DNA from: Hoeflea prorocentri
GTDB taxonomy: Bacteria; Pseudomonadota; Alphaproteobacteria; Rhizobiales; Rhizobiaceae
Length of the DNA: 64,000 nt
Direction: 5' to 3'
Assembly (NCBI RefSeq): GCF_027944115.1
Contig: NZ_JAPJZI010000001.1
Span: 1,736,001-1,800,000, forward strand
Both the position numbers and the translations under genes were made by a program. Every line of letters starts with the position of its first letter. Positions within the stretch are counted from its first letter, which is position 1. The notes under the pieces were generated by a model. It was given only the letters and a program-made list of their open reading frames with translations. It ran no database searches and was not told the DNA's origin. Below, piece after piece: positions 40,729-49,501 of the stretch.

Positions 40729-42450
40729 TCACGACAATTCCTTTTGATCTTGCGGTTCGATCACTTCAAATCGCGGAGGATGCCGCGATCCGGTCAGGAG
40801 ATCTGCGGCTTGATCGGCAGCGTCCTGGAACGGTTCAAGGATCAGATTGGCGCCGTTTGACCGCAAATGTTCCCACTCCTCATCCCGGTGTGAGGTAACG
40901 GCGATCTTGCCCTGAAAATCCTGTTCCCGCAGGGCGTGAATGAGTGCAACTCTTGAATCATCCCCGGTTATCCCCGTTTCGCTTTCCGGCACGGCGGAGA
41001 TGGCCCAGGTCACACCGGAAAGCTTTAAATTGGCGATAAATTCCGGATCTGATGCGTCGCCATAAATCACCTCGAAGTCTTCTTCCTGCCAACGCCGCAC
41101 TGCGACTGGATTGAAATCGATACCGAGAACGCGGAGACCTCGAGCCCTGAGACGTTGCGCAATCGCGCCGCCATAGCGGCCAAGCCCGAACAACAGGACA
41201 TCGTACTGAACCTTGTCCGGCATCTCCTGTTCGTCAGCTTCACGCGGCGTTCCGGCTCGCTCGAACGGACTGAGCAATGGATCGAGCCAACCATAAAGCC
41301 AATGGGAGTTCATGATCATGTAGGTCGACAGAGATATGGTGATGATGCCTACCAGGGTCACAAGCCCCAGCGAGTCGGTTCCGACATGACCCAGCGAGAC
41401 CCCCATCGCCATGAATATCAGGGAGAATTCACTGATCTGCGCAACCGTGAGACCGGCGAGAAAACCGGTCCGCTTTCGATATCCCATGGCACCCATAATG
41501 GCGAGCACAATGAGAGGATTGCCGATCAACACGAACATAGAAAAGATGATCGCGGCCGGCGCCTGTTCGCCGACGATCGAGAGATCAAGATGCGTTCCCA
41601 GCGCGATGAAAAAGAAAAGCAGAAGAAAGTCTCTTAGCGGTGCCAGCCGGGCAGCCATGGCTTCGCGCAATCGGGTGGAAGCCAACGAAACACCCGACAA
41701 CAGGCCTCCGAGTTCCATGCTGAATCCCAGAAAGTCGCCGGCAGCGGCAAACAGCGCAGCCCAGCCTATCGCAAAGCAGACGAGGAGTTCCGGCGCGCGC
41801 GCCAGACGCTCGACCAGTGGCTCCGCGATATAACGGATAAAGATACCGACAACGACCAACATGGCTATGCCTGACAGGAAGATCAGCAAGATATCGCCTG
41901 CTGCAGTGTTGCTCTGGGTCCCAACCCCGATGGCCGACAGCACGATCATCGCCAAGACGACCACCAGATCCTGTACGATCAGGAAACCGAGCGCTATGCG
42001 ACCATGCAAGGAGTCGATTTCGCGTTTGTCCGAGAGCAATTTGACGATGATGATGGTGCTGGAGAATGTCAGCGCAACCGCGACATAGAGGCTTGTTGTG
42101 ATGTCGAAACCAAGTGCCAGTCCGATGCCGAAACCGATAATCGAGGTGAACGCCACCTGTCCCAGGCCGGTCATCAGCGCAACCAGCCCGAGGGTGCGCA
42201 CCAGTCTTATGTCGAGCTTAAGCCCCACCAGAAACAAGAGAATGGAGATGCCGAGTTCGGCAAGCAGGCCGATGTGCTCTTCCGACTGGGCAAGCCCAAA
42301 CACGGACGGTCCGGCCAGGATGCCAACGGCAATGAAACTGACAATCAGCGGCTGGCGCAGCAGGACGCCGATAAGCCCCACGCCTGCGGCGAGTACGAGC
42401 AGGGCTGCCACTTCATAGAAAACCGAGGTGGAGACAATCTCCAGCATCAC
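40729..42450 (-). CDS. CPA2 family cation:proton antiporter with RCK domain (KefB/YbaL-like)
   Basis: The 573-residue protein has about 12-13 membrane segments over residues 1-385, including GLKLDIRLVRTLGLVALMTG and GGLLSGVSLAST typical of CPA2 exchangers. A cytoplasmic TrkA-N nucleotide-binding domain follows (LLFGLGRYGGAIAQRL near 420). It probably exchanges K+ or Na+ for protons or gates K+ efflux. The start overlaps the ATPase stop by four bases, so the two are translated together. Confidence 0.92.
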   Translation of the reverse strand: MMLEIVSTSVFYEVAALLVLAAGVGLIGVLLRQPLIVSFIAVGILAGPSVFGLAQSEEHIGLLAELGISILLFLVGLKLDIRLVRTLGLVALMTGLGQVAFTSIIGFGIGLALGFDITTSLYVAVALTFSSTIIIVKLLSDKREIDSLHGRIALGFLIVQDLVVVLAMIVLSAIGVGTQSNTAAGDILLIFLSGIAMLVVVGIFIRYIAEPLVERLARAPELLVCFAIGWAALFAAAGDFLGFSMELGGLLSGVSLASTRLREAMAARLAPLRDFLLLFFFIALGTHLDLSIVGEQAPAAIIFSMFVLIGNPLIVLAIMGAMGYRKRTGFLAGLTVAQISEFSLIFMAMGVSLGHVGTDSLGLVTLVGIITISLSTYMIMNSHWLYGWLDPLLSPFERAGTPREADEQEMPDKVQYDVLLFGLGRYGGAIAQRLRARGLRVLGIDFNPVAVRRWQEEDFEVIYGDASDPEFIANLKLSGVTWAISAVPESETGITGDDSRVALIHALREQDFQGKIAVTSHRDEEWEHLRSNGANLILEPFQDAADQAADLLTGSRHPPRFEVIEPQDQKELS

Positions 42451-45230
42451 TGGCCCCTCTCCCTTATGGGCGTCTTCATGCCACCGGGGCTCACAGTCCG
42501 CCCATCAGAGGAACGCCGATGGCGGATTATCCGGATACGTATCCATTTTTCGATTTCGAGAATCGCGAACAAGACAACTCCAACGCCGATAATCTCGACT
42601 GCATGTATGAAGTCGACCGGGCGTGTTTCGAAGAAGGCCTCCATGAACGGGGCATAAGTGAAGACGAGTTGAAGAACCACCACAACGGCAACGGCGATAA
42701 GCACTGCACGCGTTCCGCGTATACCGATCAGGGTCAAAGACGGCGCCCGCAGATATCTCACACTGAAAAGATAAAAAACTTCCATTACCACCAGCGTGTT
42801 GACGGCATAGGTGCGGGCTTCTTCAAGGGTCGAACCGTTCGCAAGCGTCCACGAAAAGATCCCGTATATGCCAAGCACAAACAAAGCCGAAACGAAGGCA
42901 ATGCGCCACAAAAGAAATGCCGACAGCATTGGTTCGTCAGCAGGCCTTGGAGGGCGTTTCATAATGTCCGCCTCGGCCGGCTCGAAAGCCAGTGCCATGG
43001 CCAGTCCCACAGAACTCACCATGTTGACCCAGAGGATTTGCAAAGGCGTGATCGGCATGGCGGAACCCATGAGGATTGCCGCGATGATGGCAAAGGCCTC
43101 GCCACCATTGACAGGTAACAGAAAGACAATCGCCTTTTTCAGATTGTCATAAACGGTCCGGCCTTCCCTGACTGCTGCATCGATCGACGCGAAATTGTCG
43201 TCCGTCAGCACCATCTCCGCTGCTTCCTTGGCTGCCTCGGTGCCGTTACGCCCCATGGCGATACCAACATTGGCCTGCTTTAGTGCCGGGGCATCGTTCA
43301 CACCATCGCCGGTCATCGCGATGACGTGGCCATTGGTCTGGAAGGCCTGTACGAGGCGGAGTTTGTGTTCCGGGCTCGTGCGCGCGAAGATATCGACATC
43401 GGGAGCCCGTTCAGCCAGGATTTCGTCACTCAGCGCATCGATGTCCCTGCCCGTCAGAACGTCTGTCTTGTTGATGAGACCAAGTTGCCTGGCGATCGCC
43501 TGTGCCGTGCCGCCATGGTCGCCCGTGATCATCTTTATGCGGATGCCGGCCGACTGGCATTCGGAAACCGCGGCTATGGCCTCCTCACGTGGCGGATCAA
43601 TGAGACCGAAAAGCCCGAGGATCGTCAGGTCGGTTTCGACATCAGAAAATCGAAGTTCCTGGCTTGTTGTTACCTTTGTGGCAACGGCCAATACGCGCTG
43701 TCCCTGCGCCGCCATCTCTTCCGTCCTGGCATTCCAGTATTTTCTGTCAATCGGCTGGTCGTTTTCGCCATTACGTTGGCGGGCGCACATGTCGATGACC
43801 TGCTCGGGCGCACCTTTCAAATAGATTACGCGTTCCCCTGACGGTCTCTCGTGCAGTGTCGCCATAAAGCGGTGCGCCGCGTCGAAGGGTATCACATCAA
43901 TTCGCGGGACGAGCCCGGCCTCCACTGTCGGGTCGAGGCCAGCCTTCACGGCCGCAGTCAGTAGAGCCCCCTCCATGGGATCGCCTTCGACCGTCCAATG
44001 CCCTGCCTTGTTGGAAAGGGCTGAATCGTTGCACAAAGCGGCGGCCCGCGTTGCTTCCAGCAATAATGGGTTGTGCCCCGGGGTGATTGGTCTGCCTTCG
44101 ACGCTGAATTTGCCTCGGGGTTCATAGCCCGTGCCGCTGACAAGGAATGAATGGTCGGCCGTTGCAACCGACCCGACCATCATTTCATTGCGCGTAAGCG
44201 TACCGGTTTTGTCTGAACAGATTATCGAGACCGATCCAAGCGTGTCGACGGCAGGCAAACGCCTGGTAATCGCATTGCGCGCCGCCATGCGTTGAACGCC
44301 GATGGCAAGCGTCACGGTGAGGATGGCTGGCAATCCCTCCGGAATTGCAGCGACGGCAAGTCCGACAACAACCATGAACATGTCCGCAGGCTCGAAGCCG
44401 CGTAAAACCAGTCCGAAAACGAATACGACACACGCCAGCAGGAGTATCGCCACGGTCAGCCAGCGGGCAAATATGTTAATCTGGTGCAGCAGCGGAGTGG
44501 CGAGTTTCTCAACCTCTGTCAACATGCTGCTAATTCGGCCGACTTCCATCGATGGACCGGTCTCGACAACGATTCCGGCCCCCTGTCCCGCAGCGACAAG
44601 AGAACCAGCGTAAGCCATGCTGGTGCGGTCTGCCAATGGTGTCGAAGCCGGAACCGGGTCGACGGTTTTGTCGACGGGAACGGATTCACCTGTTAAGGCG
44701 GCTTCCTGTATTCTCACGCCCCTGACCTGCGTGAGGCGAATATCCGCCGGGACCTTGTCACCGGGCTCCAGCAGAACCAGATCACCGGGTACCAAATCCT
44801 CGGCAGGTACAGATTTGCGCTGTGCATCGCGCAAAACCGTGGCGTGGGGTGACAGCATCTGCTTGATGGCCTGCAGCGCCTTTTCCGCTTTGCCTTCCTG
44901 CACAAAGCCGATGACCGCATTGACGACAGCAACCGCCAGGATCACAACGGTATCTGCCCAATGGGCAAGCGCCGCTGTCAGAATTGCCGCGCTCAACAAC
45001 ACGTAAATCAGGAGATTGTTGAACTGGACGAGGAAACGGACCAACGGGCTGCGGGCCTTGCGTTGCGGCAATTGGTTGGGTCCGAACTGTCCGAGACGTT
45101 TCCTGGCTTCCTGGTCGCTCAGGCCATGGCGCGTAGCATTGCGTGACGCGAGGACATCGTCGGCCGAGAGTGCGTGCCACGGCTGCAGGTTGGTCGGCTG
45201 ACCCGGCTTTCTTGGCTGAAATATCGCCAT
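42447..45230 (-). CDS. P2A-type (calcium-type) cation-transporting P-type ATPase
   Basis: The 927-residue pump has an N-terminal cation-ATPase domain, the ion-site PEGLP motif in VAAIPEGLPAILTVTLAIG, the phosphorylation motif CSDKTGTLT, the hinge TGDGVNDAPALK and a C-terminal block of six membrane helices. The PEGLP and domain layout place it with SERCA/PMC1-like Ca2+ or Mn2+ pumps. The ion is not settled. I start at MAIFQPRKPGQ because AGCGAGGAC precedes it; an upstream start at 45275 is in frame. It opens an operon with an antiporter and a Usp. Confidence 0.93.
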   Translation of the reverse strand: MAIFQPRKPGQPTNLQPWHALSADDVLASRNATRHGLSDQEARKRLGQFGPNQLPQRKARSPLVRFLVQFNNLLIYVLLSAAILTAALAHWADTVVILAVAVVNAVIGFVQEGKAEKALQAIKQMLSPHATVLRDAQRKSVPAEDLVPGDLVLLEPGDKVPADIRLTQVRGVRIQEAALTGESVPVDKTVDPVPASTPLADRTSMAYAGSLVAAGQGAGIVVETGPSMEVGRISSMLTEVEKLATPLLHQINIFARWLTVAILLLACVVFVFGLVLRGFEPADMFMVVVGLAVAAIPEGLPAILTVTLAIGVQRMAARNAITRRLPAVDTLGSVSIICSDKTGTLTRNEMMVGSVATADHSFLVSGTGYEPRGKFSVEGRPITPGHNPLLLEATRAAALCNDSALSNKAGHWTVEGDPMEGALLTAAVKAGLDPTVEAGLVPRIDVIPFDAAHRFMATLHERPSGERVIYLKGAPEQVIDMCARQRNGENDQPIDRKYWNARTEEMAAQGQRVLAVATKVTTSQELRFSDVETDLTILGLFGLIDPPREEAIAAVSECQSAGIRIKMITGDHGGTAQAIARQLGLINKTDVLTGRDIDALSDEILAERAPDVDIFARTSPEHKLRLVQAFQTNGHVIAMTGDGVNDAPALKQANVGIAMGRNGTEAAKEAAEMVLTDDNFASIDAAVREGRTVYDNLKKAIVFLLPVNGGEAFAIIAAILMGSAMPITPLQILWVNMVSSVGLAMALAFEPAEADIMKRPPRPADEPMLSAFLLWRIAFVSALFVLGIYGIFSWTLANGSTLEEARTYAVNTLVVMEVFYLFSVRYLRAPSLTLIGIRGTRAVLIAVAVVVVLQLVFTYAPFMEAFFETRPVDFIHAVEIIGVGVVLFAILEIEKWIRIRIIRHRRSSDGRTVSPGGMKTPIRERGQ

Positions 45231-45650
45231 TACTCGAGTCCTCGCTGAACCGGGAATTCGCCGGAAATCGAACATTCAAGAAGATTGGGTATCGTCAGCC
45301 TCAATCAATTTCAGAAACGATTGCCAAAGACCGGACTTACTACATGAGCGAGCGCTCTCTAGTGTCTGATTTCGATGTATAATTCACCGTTGGAAATTAT
45401 CGCTTCAGTATCTCCATCATCAATTCAGGCTCAGGCAATCATGTCACTGGTCGTCAGAAGCTTCGAAATATTGCGAAGCGCCCCATACGGTTGGCGCAAC
45501 AGCGATATGTCAACTGAATTTCCAGTCGGGTTTTGCAATCTACCTACAACTATAAGAACTATTTTTGACGTGGATCAAGAAGATTGAGCCGCGCTTGGTC
45601 ATGATGTGTCAAATTGACCCGATGTCGCGATAAAGGAGCTACCGTCAATC
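45231..45650. other. 420-base divergent intergenic region
   Basis: This region lies between the P-type ATPase (minus) and the alcohol dehydrogenase (plus). It is more A/T-rich than its surroundings. It holds an FNR/FixK-type box at 45565-45578, a short palindrome GTCAAATTGAC at 45608-45618, and an AAAGGAG ribosome binding site about 12 bases before the dehydrogenase ATG. The one long reading frame here (45375-45587, plus) has no credible ribosome binding site. Confidence 0.6.
45565..45578 (+). promoter_or_regulatory. FNR/FixK-type anaerobox upstream of the alcohol dehydrogenase
   Basis: TTGAC-GTGG-ATCAA matches the TTGAT-N4-ATCAA consensus of FNR/FixK proteins with one change. Its centre is about 79 bases before the ATG at 45651, so a start site near 45613 would put it at about -41.5, the usual activator position. 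The site was read by eye. Confidence 0.65.
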
Positions 45651-46727
45651 ATGGCCCAGAAGATGAAAGCAGCTGTATTTGTGGAGCCTGGGAGAATCGT
45701 TCTGGAAGACAAAACCATTCCGGATATTGGTTCAAACGACGCCCTGATCCGGCTGACAACCACCACAATCTGCGGAACCGACGTTCACATTCTCAAGGGT
45801 GAATATCCAGTCGCCAAAGGACTGACAATTGGCCATGAGCCGGTCGGCGTGATCGAGAAGCTCGGCAAGAATGTTCACGGCTATCACGAGGGACAGAGGA
45901 TTATCGCCGGCGCTATCTGCCCCAGTGGCTATTCGAACGCATGCCTGGACGGGCTTTGTGCACAGGACGGCCAGAGCGCCGCACACGGACTGAAGCCGAT
46001 GGGTGGTTGGCGTTTCGGCAATACGATTGATGGTTCCCAGGCAGAGTATCTTCGGGTGCCGGACGCCATGGCAAATCTGGCGCCGGTCCCTGACGGTCTG
46101 ACCGACGAACAGGTGCTTATGTGCCCGGACATCATGTCGACGGGTTTTGCCGGAGCCGAGTCGGGCAATATCAAGATCGGCGACACCGTCGCGGTATTTG
46201 CGCAGGGTCCGATCGGACTTTGCGCAACAGCAGGTGCCAAACTTCGCGGTGCGTCAACGATCATCGCCGTGGAGACGGTTCCCGAGCGGATCGAAATGGC
46301 AAAACGTGTCGGGGCCGATGTCGTGATCGACTTCAACAAGACAGATCCGGTCGACGAAGTCTTGCGGCTCACGAACGGTCGCGGGGTTGATGTGGCAATC
46401 GAAGCACTGGGATTGCAGTCGACTTTTGAGGCCAGTCTCAAGGTCCTGAAACCGGGCGGAACGCTGTCAAGCCTTGGTGTCTACGCTGAGGACCTGTCGA
46501 TCCCGCTGTCTGCTTTTCATGCGGGACTGGGAGACCACAAGATCGTCACGTCGTTGTGCCCTGGCGGAAAGGAGCGGATGCGCCGATTGATGAATGTCAT
46601 CGAGTCGGACCGTATCGACCTTACGCCACTGGTGACGCACCACTACAAACTGGAGCAGATCGAGGAGGCTTACGAGCTGTTTGCGAACCAGCGCGACGGC
46701 GTGCTCAAAATCGCCATTACTCCATAG
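45651..46727 (+). CDS. Zinc-dependent alcohol dehydrogenase (secondary-alcohol type)
   Basis: The 358-residue medium-chain dehydrogenase has catalytic zinc ligands in CGTDVH and GHEPVG, an NAD(P)-binding Rossmann region around VAVFAQGPIGLCATAGAKLRG, and a C-terminal substrate half. The middle segment CPSGYSNACLDGLCAQDG and the overall layout recall the isopropanol/butanol dehydrogenases of the Thermoanaerobacter brockii type. The physiological substrate is unknown. The FNR/FixK-type box upstream suggests expression when oxygen is low, a setting where alcohol dehydrogenases can recycle NADH. Confidence 0.92.
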   Translation: MAQKMKAAVFVEPGRIVLEDKTIPDIGSNDALIRLTTTTICGTDVHILKGEYPVAKGLTIGHEPVGVIEKLGKNVHGYHEGQRIIAGAICPSGYSNACLDGLCAQDGQSAAHGLKPMGGWRFGNTIDGSQAEYLRVPDAMANLAPVPDGLTDEQVLMCPDIMSTGFAGAESGNIKIGDTVAVFAQGPIGLCATAGAKLRGASTIIAVETVPERIEMAKRVGADVVIDFNKTDPVDEVLRLTNGRGVDVAIEALGLQSTFEASLKVLKPGGTLSSLGVYAEDLSIPLSAFHAGLGDHKIVTSLCPGGKERMRRLMNVIESDRIDLTPLVTHHYKLEQIEEAYELFANQRDGVLKIAITP

Positions 46728-47026
46728 AACCGCCGCTGATCGATGAGGTGCGATAGGAATGATCCTTTTGCACCTTTTCCCTGCGTCCGGATTTCTGCGA
46801 TAGTCCAAGGAACGCGTGGCTGTGTGAAGATCTCTATGATCCGCCATGCGCCCTGCAATTTGCAGCATATGTATGTGGATTTCAGGCGGATGCTGCGGAA
46901 CGAGTTGACGCGGCCATAAAACACGCTAAGAAGGCACCCGGACAAGAGATTGGGTCGCAATCCGGGCTTAACCGTTACAAACGGCCGGTCCCGGAAGCAA
47001 GTAAAAGCTAATGCCCTCAATATCTT
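46728..47026. other. Intergenic region before tRNA-Ser
   Basis: About 300 bases between the alcohol dehydrogenase and the tRNA gene. I see no credible coding frame, repeat or clear promoter. It should contain the promoter of the tRNA gene. Confidence 0.5.
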
Positions 47027-47116
47027 GGAGGAGTGGCCGAGTGGTTGAAGGCACCGGTCTTGAAAACCGGCAGGCGGGAGACCGTCTCGTGGGTTCGAAT
47101 CCCACCTCCTCCGCCA
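47027..47116 (+). tRNA. tRNA-Ser (anticodon UGA)
   Basis: The 90-base gene folds as a class II tRNA. The acceptor stem GGAGGAG pairs with CTCCTCC, followed by discriminator G and an encoded CCA. The anticodon stem CCGGT/ACCGG encloses the loop CTTGAAA with anticodon TGA at 47061-47063. A long variable arm (GGCGGGAGACCGTC region) and the T-loop GTTCGAATC are present. It reads UCA and related serine codons. tRNA genes of this type are common integration sites, but no flanking repeat of its 3' end is visible nearby. Confidence 0.96.
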
Positions 47117-47195
47117 GTCTGGAGCATAAATGCGAACATCGTTCGCCGCCGGTTCTGCGACGCTTGTTAAAGGTGGCCTTAGCAGACTGCCGAAC

Positions 47196-47693
47196 TTATA
47201 GCTTTTTGAGCAGCCAGATGGATGGAATGCCCCGTTCAAAGCCCGCTTTATAGTAGGCTCGTCGAGCGGGTTCATGGCTTGGGTCGAGGCCTGTACTCAC
47301 CGTTGCAACCGCCATGCCTTCCTTTTTCATCTTTGCCAGAACATAACTGTACATGGCGGTTCCGATACCTGCGCCAGCAAGGTCTGGATGAACGGCATTT
47401 AGACCAACCTCTCCGACTTTGCTTCCGAGGTTTGCCGTGTAACCACAAAACCCCACGACCTGACTGGCGACAGTTGCAACGTAAACCTTGTGATCGGAGC
47501 CTTGACGGCACATCTCATCAAGGTGTGCGCCCTGATCAATTTCGGCGTCGGCATAGGCAAATCGGGCAATGTCTTTGCCCATGATTGACCGGAAAGACTG
47601 AAACACGGGCGCGAAAGCCGCTTTACGCACCTCTTGCAACGTTGGTAGATCGGTTTCGGTAAAGGGGCGAATTTCAAAATCCAGTTTGCTCAT
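47196..47693 (-). CDS. GNAT family N-acetyltransferase
   Basis: The 165-residue protein has the GNAT core: an N-terminal IRPFTETDLPTLQEVRKAAF, a central substrate strand, and the acetyl-CoA loop around LAGAGIGTAMYSYVLAKMKKEG. The later strand DPSHEPARRAYYKAGFE is the usual motif B end. The substrate is unknown. I start at MSKLDFEIRPF, preceded by GAGGAT; the frame is open further upstream without a better start. Confidence 0.88.
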   Translation of the reverse strand: MSKLDFEIRPFTETDLPTLQEVRKAAFAPVFQSFRSIMGKDIARFAYADAEIDQGAHLDEMCRQGSDHKVYVATVASQVVGFCGYTANLGSKVGEVGLNAVHPDLAGAGIGTAMYSYVLAKMKKEGMAVATVSTGLDPSHEPARRAYYKAGFERGIPSIWLLKKL

Positions 47694-47901
47694 GGGATCC
47701 TCATATGGGGAATTTGGCCGCTGACGGGCATTGCCGCAGCCAAAATGTTGGAGAGTTGAGCAAATGTCTCTTAACTTGCCATACCGGTTGGACAAAGCAC
47801 CAAACGGCTAGTCCTTGGCTGGGAAGCATCATAAGCTGAAGTTGGACGCCTCCACACAAGTGGGGCATTCATTAGCTTTCACCTAGCTTGAGGCATGCAA
47901 A

Positions 47902-47932
47902 TTAAAGATCAAATGCTCCAATTGATCTTTAA
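47902..47932. repeat. Inverted repeat plus distant direct repeat
   Basis: Arms TTAAAGATCAA and TTGATCTTTAA are perfectly complementary over 11 bases with a nine-base loop. The AAAGATCAAAT part recurs 101 bases later at 48005-48015. No T-tract follows either arm, so it does not look like a standard terminator. Confidence 0.5.
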
Positions 47933-48407
47933 ATCGGGCAAGCAGCTAAACCAACATTTTTGCATCCTTCAGAGGTAAGCTAAGTACCCTACAGGGGTCA
48001 GAAAAAAGATCAAATAGAAACGCGCCTGAAAGCGTGGCCTGAGTGAGGATGTTCGCCTTGCGGCGACCGACAGAACGAGTGATCCGGCGACGACAAAGCC
48101 AGACCGGTTAGGGCATGCAGTTCAGCAACGTAGAGTGTGTCAGTGTTTCGAAGCTTAAGGTTGCGCTATCGTAGGGCTATAGAGAAGATTTAGTTTGCCT
48201 TTTTGACCCGCAAGGTCCGCCACTCTCTGCCTATCATGCGGTGTTGGGCCGTGCCCTCTGATCGGTCTTGCGGTCCGAACCGCCGCTGGTGAAGCAACCG
48301 GCCAATTAAGGTGAGGATCGCCTTCGTTATAGCGCGTGCTCTTGCGCGCATCCAAAAATGAGCTTTGACCCACCGTTATTGTGTACCGGTAAGGACGTGC
48401 CGTCATT

Positions 48408-48421
48408 TTGATGAGGATCAA
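48408..48421 (+). promoter_or_regulatory. Perfect FNR/FixK-type box upstream of the DUF3788 gene
   Basis: TTGAT-GAGG-ATCAA is an exact match to the TTGAT-N4-ATCAA consensus, and the dyad extends to a 7-bp arm (TTTTGAT/ATCAAAA). Its centre is about 95 bases before the ATG at 48510, leaving room for a start site near 48456. Confidence 0.7.
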
Positions 48422-48509
48422 AAACTGGCGATCGGCTTTCTTCCAGAGTTTCATTCATTCGATGAGCAGACATCACATCGCCAACAGAACTCCAAGCGAG
48501 ACGACCTTG

Positions 48510-48986
48510 ATGAACAAGAGTGAAGATCAGAGAAACTCCGAGGCTGCTGTAAGGATCGTCAGTCCGGATGCCCCGCCGGACGCCCGCACCGTCAAAAGCT
48601 GGATTGGGGCATCTGCTTACGACTACTGGCGCCGGCTTGGTGAGATGATTGACGCGCTTTATCCGGGCGTCTTCGTGCCCGAATGGCTGAATGGCGGGAA
48701 GAAGCACGGCTGGTCCTTACGATACAAAAAGAGCCGGTCGTTCTGTACCTTCATACCGGAGCGGAACGCTTTCAAACTCCAGATCACCTTCGGATCCAAG
48801 GAACGTTCGAAGGTGGCGCTTGTGAGAGACCAAATCTCGCCCGGGACATTGGAAGCCTATGACAATGCTACGACATATCATGACGGCAAGTGGTTGCTTC
48901 TTACGGTCGACGATGACGTCATCTTGCACGACACCAAGGTGCTTTTGAGCATCAAGCGGAAACCCAAGGCGAATTCAAACAGCTGA
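48510..48986 (+). CDS. DUF3788 family protein
   Basis: The 158-residue protein matches my memory of the DUF3788 pattern: YDYWRRLGEMIDALYPGVFVPEW, then LNGGKKHGWSLRYKKSRSFCTFIPE, then ERSKVALVRDQISP and the closing AYDNATTYHDGKWLLL. The family has no established function; many members are small cytoplasmic proteins of about 130-160 residues. I start at MNKSEDQRN because family homology starts later and the upstream part of the frame overlaps the FNR/FixK-type box. It meets the thioredoxin-like gene tail to tail 11 bases later. Confidence 0.85.
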   Translation: MNKSEDQRNSEAAVRIVSPDAPPDARTVKSWIGASAYDYWRRLGEMIDALYPGVFVPEWLNGGKKHGWSLRYKKSRSFCTFIPERNAFKLQITFGSKERSKVALVRDQISPGTLEAYDNATTYHDGKWLLLTVDDDVILHDTKVLLSIKRKPKANSNS

Positions 48987-48997
48987 GGCCGTCGTGG

Positions 48998-49492
48998 CTA
49001 CCCGGAGACAAGCAGGCGAAACGCTGTCGCCAGTTCCCTGCTCTGGCGCTGACCTCGTAAGGTCGACTTGTGTTCGCCCTTCTCGTCAAACAGCAGAAGC
49101 GTGACATGCGGAACGCCATACTGATCGGCGAGCGCTCTGCCCTCGTTCGTTCTGATGTTTGCGACGACATAATCGATCTCGTTGTCATCGAACTGGTTCA
49201 GCGCCCGGCGGGCCTGTTTTTGCAAGGCAAGGCACATGGTGCATTGCGGATCGTGGATCTGCACGACTGTCGGCTTGCCATTGGTTATGCGCGACAGGTC
49301 ATGCTCATGCATCGAACTTCTGACGTTTTGAACGAAAAACACACCAACGCCACCGACTGCGACAACACCGATGGCACCGTTACGCGCCAGGCGAAGAAAG
49401 TTGCGGCGGCCCTTGTCGGGCGTCTGGCCGGTTTTTTTCTGTTCTTTCGATTTACCTCTCGAGGAGCGGTTTGAATTTCCGTGCTTTTTCAT
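48998..49492 (-). CDS. Tat-targeted or membrane-anchored thioredoxin-like protein with CTMC motif
   Basis: The 164-residue protein has a basic N-terminus with a twin-arginine-like motif RRNFLRLA at residues 29-36, then a hydrophobic helix (about 39-56). A thioredoxin-fold domain follows with a CxxC pair C84-T-M-C87 in HDPQCTMCLALQ. A cis-proline region is seen in YGVPHVTLLLFDEKGE. It is probably exported or anchored facing the periplasm. The active site CTMC is not the usual CGPC, CPYC or CGHC. It lies in a small minus-strand group with an L,D-transpeptidase. Confidence 0.82.
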   Translation of the reverse strand: MKKHGNSNRSSRGKSKEQKKTGQTPDKGRRNFLRLARNGAIGVVAVGGVGVFFVQNVRSSMHEHDLSRITNGKPTVVQIHDPQCTMCLALQKQARRALNQFDDNEIDYVVANIRTNEGRALADQYGVPHVTLLLFDEKGEHKSTLRGQRQSRELATAFRLLVSG

Positions 49493-49501
49493 AGGGATTG
49501 C

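Larger units (their letters stand above)
47694..48509. other. Gene-free stretch of about 800 bases
   Basis: No credible gene lies here. It holds an inverted repeat TTAAAGATCAA (47902-47912 with 47922-47932, nine-base loop), a direct repeat AAAGATCAAAT at 47904-47914 and 48005-48015, and a perfect FNR/FixK-type box at 48408-48421. The minus-strand frame 48155-48454 has no ribosome binding site and overlaps the box. The stretch may be remnant sequence or hold an RNA gene; nothing identifiable was seen. Confidence 0.55.

Noticed and set aside
45375-45587. Plus-strand frame of 70 codons in the ATPase/alcohol dehydrogenase gap
   Set aside because: No ribosome binding site, no recognisable pattern, and its 3' end covers the FNR/FixK-type box.
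47027-47116. tRNA-Ser as an integration site of a mobile element
   Set aside because: I saw no integrase gene and no direct repeat of the tRNA 3' end in the following DNA.
46670-47275. Minus-strand frame of 201 codons across the tRNA-Ser gene
   Set aside because: Its middle (RRWDSNPRDGLPPAGF... QPLGHSSK) is the well-known false protein read from the antisense strand of serine tRNA genes. It also overlaps the dehydrogenase end and has no ribosome binding site.
48155-48454. Minus-strand frame of 99 codons in the gene-free stretch
   Set aside because: No ribosome binding site or family pattern, and it overlaps the anaerobox upstream of the DUF3788 gene.
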